Assembly (NCBI GenBank): GCA_963678675.1
Contig: OY783192.1
Span: forward strand, 37,479,250 to 37,543,249
Source of the DNA: Xiphydria camelus
Lineage: Eukaryota; Arthropoda; Insecta; Hymenoptera; Xiphydriidae
Length of the DNA stretch: 64,000 bases
Direction of reading: 5' to 3'
The notes below the pieces were generated by a model, which saw only the letters and a program-made list of their open reading frames with translations, did no database searches and was not told the DNA's origin. Made by a program: the position numbers and the translations under genes. Of this stretch, positions 50,101-61,850 are shown in pieces. Within the stretch, counting starts at the first letter, position 1. Every line of letters begins with the position of its first letter.

Positions 50101-53100
50101 GCATCTAATGGTACTCGTTCAAATGTAAATCTCTCTCTCTAACCTACCCTACGACATTGTAAAGCCAGACTTACCTTGATCTTCTCTTTCTTTTCCTTGT
50201 CGCGCTTTTCGGGAGTCTCCTTGTCTTTCGAATCCTTCTTACTTGGCGACTTTTCATTACTGTTGTCAAGCAAAGCACTCTCATTAATCAAGTCGGAGTT
50301 GTTGAGTTCGTTGCGGTTTTCTTTCTCATTTTCATTCTGTTTGTCCTTCTTCTTCTTGGACAGACCACCGGGCGGTAGGACCGCGATCCCTCCGACCGGT
50401 TTCTACAAGTAGAGCGACACAATCACACATGGCCTCATGCAATCAAGCTTGAGTTTGCTACAGCGACGAGTATAAGCCGAACTACTTTTACGTGCCGCAC
50501 ACGTATTCCCGTGTGCCGCATGCTTTTCGGAAAGCCCTGCGATAGAATACATCGTACACCGCCGATGCCGCGCGTCTTACCGTGCCATTGCGCTGCAACC
50601 GATCGCGGAACGGAGCGGCAGGAATCAGTTTTCACTCGTTGACGATTTCACCGGGATGAAACGCGAGGGTAAATTGAAAATTACGGCATCGGCGGTGAAA
50701 TACATTTGGGAGTTGTAAACAAATATGAATGGCATGCTTAGAAAAGAGTGAAAACACCAAGTGGTCACACACGCAAATATATACGATGATAAATTGATGG
50801 TTTCAGTGCATGATGGAGCGATGACCGATGGAATCTTTTGTACCTTTTTGCCACGATCAGCATCGTACTCCCCTTCCAGGCTACTAGTACTGCTGGCTGA
50901 CGTCGTTCCAGCGCTTGTTTTTCGTGTCAGCTATCGATGTTAGTTACGTGTCAGTTAATTGTTAACGCTAAGGCTCTAGAGACTGAACGAGTGGTATAGG
51001 CATATGGATATGTTTGATTGTTGCCAGCTCGAGAGAAAGGTGTTCGTCGGTTTTACGAGAGACAAGTCCATGATAAAATAAATTACTAACGATCGATTCG
51101 AATGACACGTATCTCTCTCTCTCTCTTGGATGAGAGTAATTTTCTTTCGTCGTGCGAACGCTGAGGCTTCGCAGTAACTTCAAAGTATACGAAGTCCGGT
51201 CGAATGAATAATGAGCGGGTGTACTGAGAGACCATTAAAACAACTGGCGAGGTTCGAGATTGTTCGGTACCGAGCGACAGGAAAATTTGCGTAACCTGGT
51301 AATAACGCGATTAACGTTTTCTCGAAGCAACGCAACACTTGCTAAAAGGTCTCGGCCTAATAAAAACCAAATGGTAATGAAAATCTATGACGTCTCTAGA
51401 GCATACGGCCACGCCTAATGCACGGGCAAAAATAGTGACATGCCACTTGCTACAAATGACGACTCGGTTTAGTTTCAAATTAATGGTGCACGGTGATTGA
51501 TCAATGATTCGTTGCAACGCATTCTCTTTAAATGTGAGCCAATTGGTGTTATACATTTTCTAATTTGCATATAATTTCGCCCCTTCTACGTATATTATCT
51601 TCACTTCGTCGAACCCGCTTTCCTTTGTCCCTTCAAATAGCCGCTTGAGCACAGCATATAGGATGTTTATCGCTCTTCGCTGATGTTTGCAGTACGAAGA
51701 CTCTAGCCTTCGCTTTGAAATCGTCGCGCCAGTTATTTGAAGGTTCAAATATCACACGCGCGGGGAATAAACTTTGGGCTTGAATTTCGAGCGAACACAG
51801 TCGCATGAGAATTTGTCATGCACCCTCGCGTCCTTATGCACACACTCGTGTCTTCGGTAGAAAGTGCGACCGCGAATCTTACCTTTTCCTTCTGCTTCTT
51901 AATGGGGCTGGGTCGTTGGTCTATGTGTTCCATATCAGGAATCATCTCGGGTTCGTAGCTCATCGTGTGCCGTTTGCTCGGCTCCGAGCCGTAGCTCTCG
52001 ACTGGTCGCGGTCCGCCTAAAGCTGCGCACAAAAACGACACGGGGTCTCGCGTATCTTTTTACGCAACATCGACGCTACCGGCTACGACTCTCAGCGGTC
52101 CGCAGCTGGTCACACGAATCCGCCAACGCGTACGGAGAGACTCAGAGGAAACTAGCGAGAGCAATAGGATCTCACCGTCCATGCTTCGAGACGTGAGTCG
52201 ACGGCCACTGAGGGATCTCTCGAATTGGGGAGGCTGCCTGTCGATCGGAATCTTCTTCGTCTCGTAGTGAGTTCTCCCGGAATAGCGGAATCGAGATCCC
52301 AGATGTGGCAGCAGACCCACCTTCTTGACCGGCTCCGGACTCATGAGCCTGCGTCGAGCGAGAAAAGCGAAGTTGGAGATCGGCTTTGCGAGTACACACC
52401 GCGAAGCATCGCAGCACGGCGATGTGATTTTCGCTCGAAAGAAATACGACGCGATTACCTGAAGAAGGTATGGTGTTCCACGCAGACCTTCCACAATTTC
52501 TTGGCGGCCCTGTGATTGGCCAGCTTGAAGCCGATGGTCGACTCGAACTGCTCGAATTCACCGGGTCGGATCTTGATGTAGAAGTTGTGCCTCTTGTAAG
52601 AGATCTTCAATATCTTCGGCCACGCGAATCTGTTGATTCGCAGCCGATCCCTGTAGACGAGAAGACCGGAAGAGCAGACCCCCAGCATGATGTCCACGCT
52701 CTCGGAATCCTTGGCAGGATGGAGGTCCACTCCGTACATCGCTAGTTTCTTCGCGTTCTCGAGATAGTGCAACTCCGCTTCCGCTGGCGTCTGACCTCTG
52801 AAACGCGTTGACAAATATTTCGGAGACTCGCGGAATGAGCCTTCGGTTGGAATGTCGAAGCGGTTCGCATTCTTTAAACACGTACTTGTGCGTCTTGTGC
52901 AGGTTCATGACTTTTTCGACCAGCTCGGGCGTTTGGTTAGGCGCGAATTTGAAATCCTTCAAATACGTCCTGCCGTGCTCCTCGGCATCGTAATCCCCGA
53001 CTTCCGACTGGACCAAATAAGATCCCAGAAGCGCGTAAGTGACGAACGAGCACGGCAAACGACCCGTGATGATGTCGTTCCTGATCTGCAGGCACAGTTG

Positions 53101-53665
53101 GTATCGAGTGATGTCCTCTTGCAATTGCGCCGGATCGGGAGGGTAGAATTTCACCTCGAAATTGAACTTCCAAGGTTCGCCTGCGAAAAGATCGAGGCGT
53201 TCTCGTGTAACGGATAGGCGCTCGCGCGATTTCACTCCCGTGCGAACGCGTATACGCACTTTTGAGAAACTCCTTGATCCTCTTGTCGAGATCCAGCCAG
53301 TTTCTGGGATCGTTCCTGTCCTCGTAGATAAGACCGAAGTAGTCCTTCTCCAGTAGATTCATACTCTGGCATATTTTTCCAAGAAGCTCGTGGCCCTTCG
53401 CCTTTCTCTGTAAGGGGAGAGATTTGTTGCGATGTAAAAGTGTCAGACTCTCTCTCTCTCTCTCGCCCTGGGAAATTCTCGAGGAGAAAGATCTTGGACT
53501 CACGTCGATGGAGTAGTCCTTGACGGTACCGTCCAGCAGGGTGATCCTCGCGATTGCCATTTTCCCCTTGCTCACTGGACTCTTGCTGGGCGAGCTCGTC
53601 CCGGTGCCATTTTCCGCGGCCACTCCTTCCGTCGCCCCGCTGCCCGACTTTTGTTCTTCCGGCAT
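41177..53665 (-). CDS. cora: Coracle (protein 4.1 family), with a giant repeat exon
   Basis: Coracle is the FERM protein of pleated septate junctions; in Drosophila it binds Neurexin IV and links junctions to the cortex. Exons on the minus strand are 53665-53504, 53407-53260, 53180-52886, 52797-52459, 52348-52176, 52022-51883, 50930-50844, 50402-50175, 49359-44377, 43687-43580, 43322-43212, 42713-42609, 41655-41443 and 41356-41177. Together they encode 2,423 residues. Residues 35 to about 315 are the FERM domain ([54 protein letters not shown]), followed by the FERM-adjacent region ([18 protein letters not shown]). The C-terminal domain ends with [26 protein letters not shown] and [11 protein letters not shown]. 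Between them lie S/T-rich exons and the repeat exon (residues 525-2185). All exons from 50930 to 41443 are phase 0 at both ends, so isoforms can omit any of them. An acceptor 16 bases before the ATG shows 5' UTR exons further upstream. Confidence 0.93.
42714..43211 (-). other. cora: Intron between coracle C-terminal exons
   Basis: No further exon was recognised. The acceptor chosen for the downstream exon (GATAG before 42713) is preferred because it keeps phase 0; the nearer CAG before 42693 would need a phase-2 donor that was not found. Confidence 0.45.
43688..44358 (-). other. cora: Intron downstream of the coracle repeat exon (or alternative 3' UTR)
   Basis: If the donor AAG then GTGAAG at 44377/44376 is not used, translation runs five codons further to a TAG at 44361-44359. 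No AATAAA was seen on the minus strand in this stretch, which favours splicing. Confidence 0.5.
44377..49359 (-). other. cora: Giant 4,983-nt coracle exon
   Basis: A single open exon of 1,661 codons. It starts [12 protein letters not shown], continues through about 225 residues of charged, Pro/Ser-rich sequence, then holds the repeat array (48684-44839). It finishes with an acidic patch ([15 protein letters not shown]) and a Thr/Val/Lys-rich lead-in to the C-terminal domain ([21 protein letters not shown]). It is bounded by an acceptor (AAAAG before 49359) and the donor AAG/GTGAAG after 44377, both phase 0. Confidence 0.88.
44839..48684 (-). repeat. cora: About 51 tandem 25-residue repeats within coracle
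   Basis: The translated unit is roughly DGS-x-(V/I)-KDG-x-(I/L)-Y-GKDGKPL followed by seven variable residues ending in F/L-G-P; counting from residue 750 gives about 51 units (75 bp each). The Gly-Lys-Pro core and the D-G pairs are kept in nearly every unit while codons differ, so the array is old and apparently held at protein level. From unit 28 on, a hydrophobic variant (T-I-T-I-T-M-V-(R/K)-x-G or similar) replaces the first half of every sixth unit. I do not recognise this as a named repeat family. The composition suggests an extended beta-rich or solenoid fold, which is inference. Confidence 0.9.
49360..50174 (-). other. cora: Coracle intron with a foldback segment
   Basis: Inverted copies lie at about 49859-49885 and 49960-49982 (ATTATCTCGT(A/G)ATC(C/T)GTCAA), spaced by about 75 bp, probably a small MITE. 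No exon was recognised. Confidence 0.5.
50844..50930 (-). other. cora: Small Ser/Thr-rich coracle exon
   Basis: A 29-codon phase-0 exon, too short to be noticed as a long frame. It encodes [17 protein letters not shown] followed by [12 protein letters not shown]. It lies between an acceptor (CGATAG) and the donor AAG/GTACAA, and its product joins in frame to the KPVGG of the next exon. It is included on the basis of frame, phase and acidic/serine-rich composition. Confidence 0.7.
50931..51882 (-). other. cora: Coracle intron
   Basis: No exon was recognised. A short CT-type microsatellite lies near 51110-51126. Confidence 0.4.
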
Positions 53666-56600
53666 TTTTCAGCCCCGTGTCTGGAACGAGACATCGAATT
53701 CGACCGTTGGAAAGAATCGGGGAAACGTTTGTCACAAATATCCGCGCGATTTGAAAGAATGTATTGTTTTTTTTTGGAGGCAAAAGTGCCGTTGAAAAGT
53801 AATTATACAAAAAGCGATGTGATGTTCGAGAAACCGTGGAGCGAGTTCTCTTTCGCGAACGATAAAGAGCTCGTCTACGTCCTTTCTAACGATACGACGC
53901 GTCCTATCGATCAAGAGGCTCCCGTATACGCTCATCGGCTCGTTCCTCGTTAATTCTTCCCGGATAATCTTTCGCGCGACAAAGATCGCACGACGACCTG
54001 GCGCAACCAGCCACAGAGATTCCCTTTGTCCAGACCCGAGGGCGGCCTCGTTGAGAAATGATCGATATTCGCGGTAGGCTTTCGTGGTACAACGGCGACA
54101 GAGCGTACGTCGCCTTTTGTACGTGATACACCATAGCGTGTCGTCATTGTCGAGACGCGGAAGGGGGAAAACTCGCCGAGGAACGAGCTGCTCGATTATC
54201 GCGCCCACCTATAGATTTTCGTCAGCCGCAATATGCAGCGGCGACGTGTGCCCGCTGCTTCTCGGATTACGTGAAGTCAGTAGTCCTGCGGTTTCGCGAC
54301 ATTTTCAGCTTCCGTAATTCTATCGATCGTGGGGAAAGCCGCGTGCAGCTGTGGAAGTTCGCACAATGAACCACGACGAGCGCCCGGTGATTCGGCAACG
54401 CCGTCAAAAATCAATCCAACTCGTCCATTGTTCCCGGCGTATCTACGCGATATATACGTGTGCGCGGAGGGATGCTGGAAAATCTGGTATTACGGGATGG
54501 TGGAAATTGGCCCCGACTTTCCGCTACCGCGGTGTATAATACAAAGAGCGGGGGAAAAGTGGAGCGCCCCGTTTTACGCGTAGTAACTTTTATCGCTCTG
54601 TTGATATGTTTACACGCCAAAGAGGTATCGCAAGACTGGGCTTCAACGGGGGAACCGCGATTCGAGCCACGAATCGTTACGGATTACCAGCGGATAGCGC
54701 AGATTGCGAAAGGCAGATTTATACCGTCGAAATCGCCGCGTTTCATTCGCTTCCGGACTCTACGGCACATTTCAGGGCGAGCAACTGATAGCCGAACCCG
54801 ACGAACCACCGCCCCCCCCTCCGTGGAATTAATCTTTCCGCGCGCGGTGATTACGGACGGAGCACGGCGTAATCTATCGATCGATCGTCGAATATACGAT
54901 GCAACGGACGCACCCGCGTCGCGTACGGAGACGCGATAGGCGCGATAGACGCGTTCACTCGGTATCCGGTGCGTTTGAATCGTAAGACAATATAAATGCC
55001 ATGATAGACGCCTCGGAAGAGGCAAACCGGAGCGATTTCGCTCGTACCGAAAGCTTCTGAGCCTTTTCCTTTTATCGGCGCATCACGGCACGCGCACTTA
55101 TACCTGCTACGAGCCTCGGTTATCGTAGGCAACCTCGATTCAGCGGGCTAAACACTCGAGCGAGAGAAAGAAGTTGTACACGGAGCGCGAAAGGCGATAC
55201 GCGCGGAGAGGTCGGTGACCTTTTCGCGGGTCGAATCCACACCTGCGCGCAATCAACGGACGACGCGAATGATAATTGATAATTCGAGGCAACGCGCGTG
55301 GGCGTGGAATATTTTATGCGGCCCGTGACCTCGACGAATCGCGACGAAAAGCCGAGAATTGTTTCTCAACGACGCGTACGCCTGAAGATTTTCGAAGGGG
55401 AGCTCATTTTTGCACGGAACGAAAAACACGGTGGCTGGCAAAATGTGGAGAAGAAATTCCTTGATTTTCCTAGGTTTTCCAGTCGGAAATAGCCAAATTT
55501 CCGTGACCGCTATGGGTGTAGTTCTACTATGAGTATTACGCATTAATCATTTTTGTCGAATGAACGAATCAACTGATATTCGTAGAGCAGATTACGATAA
55601 CTGCGAAATAAGCATTAAAATAATGTAATTTTGTCAAATCGTGTTATTATCAAATGCCTTTTTTTTAGAACAAGAAAAAACTCAGATGCGTACATATGTA
55701 CGCATATGGAACACTTTCTTCAGGTTTCCATATAAATTCTTCAAAATTTTAACAGGCTAGAGAGAAGTCAAGCTATTTGACAAATTCGAGTGACAAATTA
55801 ATTCCCTGACAGTTCCAGGTTTTGCAGAATTCCCTGACCGCTGGATACCGTGAAAAAAGGACCGACGTAACGTTCCTCCGGCACGCGTCCATATACATAT
55901 CTCCACACACGCGAACGGCCCGTTGACGCGCGCCTACGATTCGTCGTACATATAAATGTTGCTTTAAATTGATGTCAATTGGGTCAGTATAACGCCCGAG
56001 TTTTCGTCTCTCGATCCGCAACTCCCGAAATGTTCCACGAGGACGAGTCCCGTGGAATTTCTTTCCACGTCTCCCCGGATATTTCTCGAGTTTCTCCAAT
56101 TTATATAATTTTCATCCCCCGCGTCTATATGTCGTAGCGTTAATTAACGAGAGCGAACGCAATAACGGTGAGTCAGACCTGTCCGCGGCTCCCGTTGCGA
56201 ATAACGCCGCGTTACAGCGCGACATTGGGCGTGTGTACACGTAGCGCAGCACCGCGCGCGGGGGATCGGTTCTGCATAATTACAGTCATCGCTGGCATTC
56301 CTTCGCGCCACTGTTCCTTTCTCCGCGCCGACGACGAGGACACGCGTCCGCGATGCGTTGCGGGCTCGACAAATAGATTCCAATGTTGCACGGCGGTGAT
56401 ATATGCGCCCTAATTTTATTTTCGATAAACAGCAGCGAGGAAACGCGTATACTTTGCAACGGGAGAGAGTTTACTCGGATTCGAGAGTACAGGCGTTTAA
56501 ATATTCGCGCGATTCGAACCTTCTGTGTGTTCTTTCGTGGGGACAAACGCGACAATGAAAAGCAATTGATTTCACGTTTCGTCGCAACCGTCGCCGAAAG

Positions 56601-57093
56601 AAATTTTTCGAGCGCGCTGTAAAAACGCCGCGGCGCGCGATCGTATCTCGCGGAGCACGCGACGTTCGTAGGTACAAGGGGCGCCCAGTAGGTACAGCAG
56701 ACGTCGCCTTTTTCCCCCTCCGCTTCCCGGCTAGACGCTTCTAATCGAACCTGCGCGAGGGTCGCGCGATGCGTAGTTTATTCGAGAGTCTATATCACGT
56801 GTATTCGCGGTTGCGAAGAATTCGCGGTGGATTTTCGAGAAATTATATTCGTCTCGCGCGTGCGTCGATCGAAAAGGAAGCAATCGTAGCTAAATAATCG
56901 CGAGCACAGCGGCGCGACGTGAAATCGATAACGCGGGGGCGACGCGCGTGGAGTGAAAAATGCACTCGTCTACGCGAGGGGCAGCCGCGGCGCAGATATA
57001 ACGAGCCGGCTACCGCCGCGGGGCACTGAAAAAGAAAATTTAACGGAAACCTTGGCGCGGGCTCCGGTACGCGAAACGTAGATACCGCGCGCA
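53666..57093. promoter_or_regulatory. CpG-rich 5' region of coracle
   Basis: No coding exon is recognised on either strand. An acceptor (CGTTCCAG on the minus strand, about 16 bases before the ATG) shows that non-coding first exon(s) of coracle lie at higher coordinates. From about 54 kb onward CpG is very frequent, which resembles an insect promoter region. Open frames here are short and compositionally random. Confidence 0.45.
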
Positions 57094-57737
57094 CACCGAG
57101 ATAAATAATTAGGTTGAAATGACGAAACGCGTCTAGTTAAACACGCTTAGTTATTCTAACCGAAATGCACGGGGAAAATATTCCGTTTGAAATTACGATA
57201 CCGGCATCTTATGACCGGACTGTACCGATGATACGAAACATTCTACATAACTTCTCTGAATAACTGCTGCAGACGTATTTTTTTTTAAACGCTACCATGC
57301 AATGGTTATGTTCAGAAGAAGCATCTGGGAAAAAATACGTTCATATAGCAATTTATGTAGTTCAATTTATTTATGTTCATGAAATTATGTATTGTAGAAT
57401 GTTTCATATCGTTAGCGCGGTCTGGCCAGTTATTAAAATAAAATTAAAATAAATATATAAAATAATAATAATTTTAAATGGGATATTTGAGGAATTTAAG
57501 AATATTAATAAAAATTAATAATTTGAAAAATGACATTTTAATGTTATTTAATTAACTAATTCTTATATATATATAATGAATTTATTAGAATTAATTATAA
57601 ACTTTTTATAATTAGAAGCAATTGTTAATTTACAATTATTCCAACCAAACGTCAAGTTATGCTAACCAAAAAGTGATCAGTCAAATCAAACAGACGGAGG
57701 ATCCACATTTCACCAAACGGTTCGGTCATCGTCTCCA
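57094..57737. mobile_element. MITE copy A, split by about 460 bp of AT-rich DNA
   Basis: The flanks 57094-57175 and 57636-57737 together match the continuous copy at 61642-61850. Matching stretches are CACCGAGA, GAAATGAC(G/A)AAACG, TTAGTTATT, then CAAGTTATGCTAACCAAAAAGTG, CCACATTTCACCAAACG and CGGTCATCGTC-like sequence. The intervening DNA has no counterpart in the other copy and is a later insertion. Confidence 0.65.
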
Positions 57738-58266
57738 GGATTTTGACCAGAGATCTACCAAGATATTTTTCTCGGCGTACCGAGATAAATACAAGATAAA
57801 ATTCCGATCGCTTCCACGCATCGCTCTTTTCGCGGACGATCGCACGATCCACGCATATGGAAAGGATCAAACGGGATTCGCTGGCTGCTCTCGCCGGGCA
57901 TTACCTACTTCCAATCAACCTGATGCCGTCATCACCGAAAGCGGGCGTCCTCAGCACGAGCCTGATGAGGTAACGCACCCGTTGCCGGCGCGATGACGCG
58001 ACGTCGCACCGCGCCGCTCGTACGCGAGTGCATTCGTATGACTCCACCGCGCGTGGCGTTCCGGGAAACGCGAATCGTCGCGAAACGAGCGTCGTCCTGC
58101 CGAGCTTCCCGATTAGCGGGTAATCGAGGCGATGACCGTGTCTCGAGGAAAGAGGACAAATATGTAATTCCCTCGAGGAATTCGAATACCGAGAGAACAA
58201 TGTATCTGTAGTTAATAGTTGTTCGAGTATTGTGAAGGATATATTTTATCGGGCCGAATAAATATT

Positions 58267-58350
58267 CGTTAACTACTGCATTATTTATTTGGCACGATTA
58301 AATTATCCGAGGCAACTGCTTGAATGAGATAAATATTTCAGTAGTTAACG
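58267..58350. repeat. 84-bp inverted repeat
   Basis: CGTTAACTACTG (from 58267) and its inverted copy (ending 58350) extend inward through ATTTAT, with a loop of about 35 nt. It is probably a short foldback remnant. Confidence 0.65.
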
Positions 58351-58447
58351 CGTATTTCCCTGTCCTCGTGAAACATTTATTTCGCCGTATTTGAAATTAC
58401 ATTTACCGATTATTGATAAACTGTTCTCTCGATGAATGACACAGGTG

Positions 58448-58522
58448 CATTGAGAAAAAAATTTAGTCGTTCCAATCAAATTCTTCGAGATATTGCGGTG
58501 TAAAAATATTTTTCTCAATGTA
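58448..58522. mobile_element. 75-bp mini-element with CATTGAGAAAAA ends
   Basis: CATTGAGAAAAAAATTTA (58448) is matched by the inverted end ATATTTTTCTCAATG (to 58520) followed by TA. The ends are those of the 3.4-kb element with one or two changes, so this is a much reduced member of the same terminal-repeat family. Confidence 0.6.
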
Positions 58523-61500
58523 CGCATTTCGCTTCCGAGACTGCTCTTTCCCCCTGTACTCGTCCCTCCGAAATACCCGCGCGTCGAGTGCCGACGAATA
58601 CACACACGAGCCGTCGCAACGCCGAGTGCAAGGATGAAACTTTAAACGCCCGTGAAGAGCAGCCTCCCTCTCTCCGTGAAAGAGATCGCCGCCTCGGGGA
58701 GGGGGACCCTTTGACGCCGAAGCTGGGGCTCCATTCGGTGGCATTTCAAAGGGGTCCATTGTCAATGAGTCGCGCGAGAGCGTACAGTCGATCTCCGCGT
58801 CCACGAGGTGTGCGCGCGTCGGACGTGCCCTTTAAAACGCGTTGTCGGATCGCGTGTGCGCATAGGTCGAAGGAAACGATCGCGACGTCCCCCCCCCCCC
58901 CCGAGTCTCTCCCACCGCGTGCCGTCTCGCGTCCCGCTCGAGAACTCGTCGTCCGACGAACGTCAATTGAGAAACGGAAGCTGGTAACGATGCCACTTGA
59001 TCCCCGCGTAATTCGATACGGACGAAATTCCGACGCGTAGTTACGTCGCGTGGCGATCGCGTTTACAGAGAGCTTCGATCGATCGCGTGTTTATTAATAG
59101 CCTCGTAGGGGGGAGCGACGAATTAATAATTATTCGCGTACCGTAGGGAGGTGGGGCCCGAATAGAGCGATTGACTGGTACCCACGCGCGAACCCACGCG
59201 CGCCTGATCCGTGGAGATATTTTTGTAAGGATTTGAGAAAAACAAATCTGCCGGTACCGAAATATCTCTACGATCGATTCCGGAGAAAAGAGTCTCGATG
59301 AAACAACGTGGTAAATTTTCCGCGAGTTTCCGGAAACAAGCGGTCAGCAATTGGAATAAGCGGTTTAATAATAGATCACCTTCGCCGTAGTCGAATAGAC
59401 GGAGAGGCCCGATCGCTCTCCTCGTCACCGTAATTGCAATTGTCGCTCGCGTGTCTCCCGTACTCACCGCTATTCTTAGCGCGCTCGCCCGATATTATTA
59501 TTAGAATTCCATTATCGGGATGAATAACCGGATTGAGCGCGCCGCGGTTCGAATTTGCACAGGGCAGCGGGACGAGCGTTTCCGTCCTTCGCGCTTCTCT
59601 CTCCCCCTCGTCCCAAAAAGCTATATGCCCCTCCGCTCGAGGAAAAAAAGCAGTCGGAGGAAAAACACCGCGGCCGTTCTTTAACGCGCGGAAATTTAAA
59701 AGGACGCGTCTGAACCGCGGAAGTTGAAGCCGTTGCGTCGCTTCTCCCTGCAAACGTTTCCTACGCTTTAATCGGAACGCGCTCCTTTTATCTCGCGAAA
59801 GAAGGCGCGACGGAGAACCGTTCGGCGCGTCCGTTCCCGCTGTATACTCGCGTGTATTCGCGGTCACATGCTCGACGCAGCGTTTACACGGTGAGCGCTC
59901 ATTAAGGCTACGTCGCGCGGCAGGATGATAAAAACCGAAAGGAACTACAGTCGGGTTGATCGCGTGAGGGGGGAGCACTGTTAGCCCGCGCCGATACCGA
60001 ATTCGTGGCCGTGTAGTACTCGGCCCCCGAAACGCACGTTTCTCCTTATTACACGCGGCGCGGGAAGTGTGTGGCGTGGCGTTATATATGTGTGCGCGCG
60101 AGTGGCGCGCATGTGTGTTCGGTCAGGACACGCGGGCAGGACGAATCGCATCCCGTGATTGAACTTCCTCGTGCCCCAACCACACACGCGACCGCGCGAC
60201 GCGTAGAGTCCGATCGATGATACTATTCGCGTGCGGACGACGGGAAAGTAAGAACGACGAATTTCAATACGCGACAAGGTTCCGCGAAACGGCGTAAAAG
60301 AGCCCAGGTAAATTATGTTTCCATGCGAACCGAAAAGTTTCGCCGAGTTCATCGCGCAGTTAAGTACACATTGTGTACTCAACGACCACGCCCCCTTTTT
60401 TCCATCTCGGCGTCGTCGCGTCCAGCCCCGCTCGACCGTCTACACGCGCACCCACTACACCGCGCGTAAACCCACGCGACGCACACGACGAACTCGTGCA
60501 CTCTGCTCGTACAGTTACGGGGCCGTCCTCGCTCCTGGCAATAAACCTGCATACATTATTCGCTCTCGCGTACACCGGAGATAGCCGTCGCGCCGTACCT
60601 ACCGCGTACGCCTGTAATCGGACTCGTAATCGATGTCGGGACGAAGTTTAGGAAAGTCGGTCACGATTCGATCGGCGTGCTCGCGGGGTTCACGATCGCG
60701 CGGGGTCGCGCCGCTGCTGGGTTTCTCGAGAAAAGTATACGTGCGGCGGGTAGGAGTACAGTGCACGCAGTGCGTACAGCGGCCGGTATACGGAAGATAT
60801 CGCGTGTAAACGAGCGCGAGAATATACTCGTATTTCCGAGAGAAATTTCTTCGGCTATATGCGCGACCGCCTTACTTCTCCCGCGCCGCAAACGCACCGT
60901 GTATACCATGCGAGGCTGGCCTGACTCGCCAGGAAAGAAACTCGAATCGCTGTTATTTCACAACCTGACCTCTTGGCTTATATTTGTACGATACTTTTTT
61001 GAAGATTACGTTTCAATCTGCAATAAAGTCATATCGATACAGGCCAACAATGTATACGCTGTGAAGTAATAGCGATTCGAGTTTCTTTCCTAGCGAGTAA
61101 GTTTAGCCTCGCAGACGTGACTGCCGGTACGTATCGGAGCCGCGTCTTTTCAACAACACTCTGTTCGACGCGTCTCCCAAAACGCGCGCTCGCCTCGTGA
61201 AAGCTGCAGATGCACCTATAGACACCGTTACGGTCACCAACGGTCTCTCGCGGTTCACATATTCTCGCGATGTCAAAAGGAATAGGTACAGGGGGACGGC
61301 GAAGAGCTCGGATCGTAAGGGGGGGGGGGGGGGGGGGGGGGGAGATTGGAGAAAACTTTTAGGGAACCGTTGGGCGCCGATTTGAATACGTGCAGCTTCT
61401 ACTATACGGGCTAACTGCCATGAATGCATACCTATGTAGGATAGAATGAATCTGGAAGTTCCGGAGGTAAAAATTGCCAATCGATAGATTTTCATAAATC

Positions 61501-61641
61501 AGAGTTCTCTAGCAGCTGTCGCATACGAAGACTATATCCACGTATCGCAATTATCAAATACGTAGTAAATTATTGTTTGAGACAAGCCGAATAAATAATA
61601 CTTGTCACCTCCACTTTGTCAATTTTAACCGCATTCTACCC
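58523..61641. other. CpG-rich DNA, no gene recognised
   Basis: GC- and CpG-rich DNA that may include coracle first exons and promoter. Homopolymer runs occur: 12 Cs near 58891-58902 and 24 Gs at 61319-61342. Open frames on both strands have random Arg/Ser/Thr-rich composition without domains. Confidence 0.4.
61319..61342 (+). repeat. 24-base G homopolymer
   Basis: An uninterrupted run of 24 G. Its true length is uncertain because such runs are error-prone in sequencing and assembly. Confidence 0.9.
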
Positions 61642-61850
61642 TACACGGAGAAAAATAATTAAGCTAAAATGACAAAACGAATCTAGTTTAACGCGTTTAG
61701 TTATTCCAACCAAAATATACCGGTCAATTCAACCAAATATCAAGTTGTGCACTCTAACGAAACGTTTGGTTATTCTAACCAAAAAGTGGTCAGTCTGACC
61801 AAATAAATGGTGAATCCATATTTCACCAAATGATTTGGTCATCGTCCGCG
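61642..61850. mobile_element. MITE copy B (TTGGTTAGAATAACCAA type)
   Basis: It begins TACACGGAGAAAAATAATTA, the same end type as the TA-flanked elements near 3.3 and 7.4 kb, and matches the two halves of copy A at 57.1-57.7 kb. It is rich in the motif TAACCAAA and its complement. The expected inverted right-hand end was not found, so it is truncated. Confidence 0.6.

Noticed and set aside
54084..60909. Numerous open frames of 60-200 codons on both strands
   Set aside because: CpG-rich DNA with few stop codons; the peptides are Arg/Ser/Thr-rich, overlapping in several frames, and none shows a domain, repeat or splice context.
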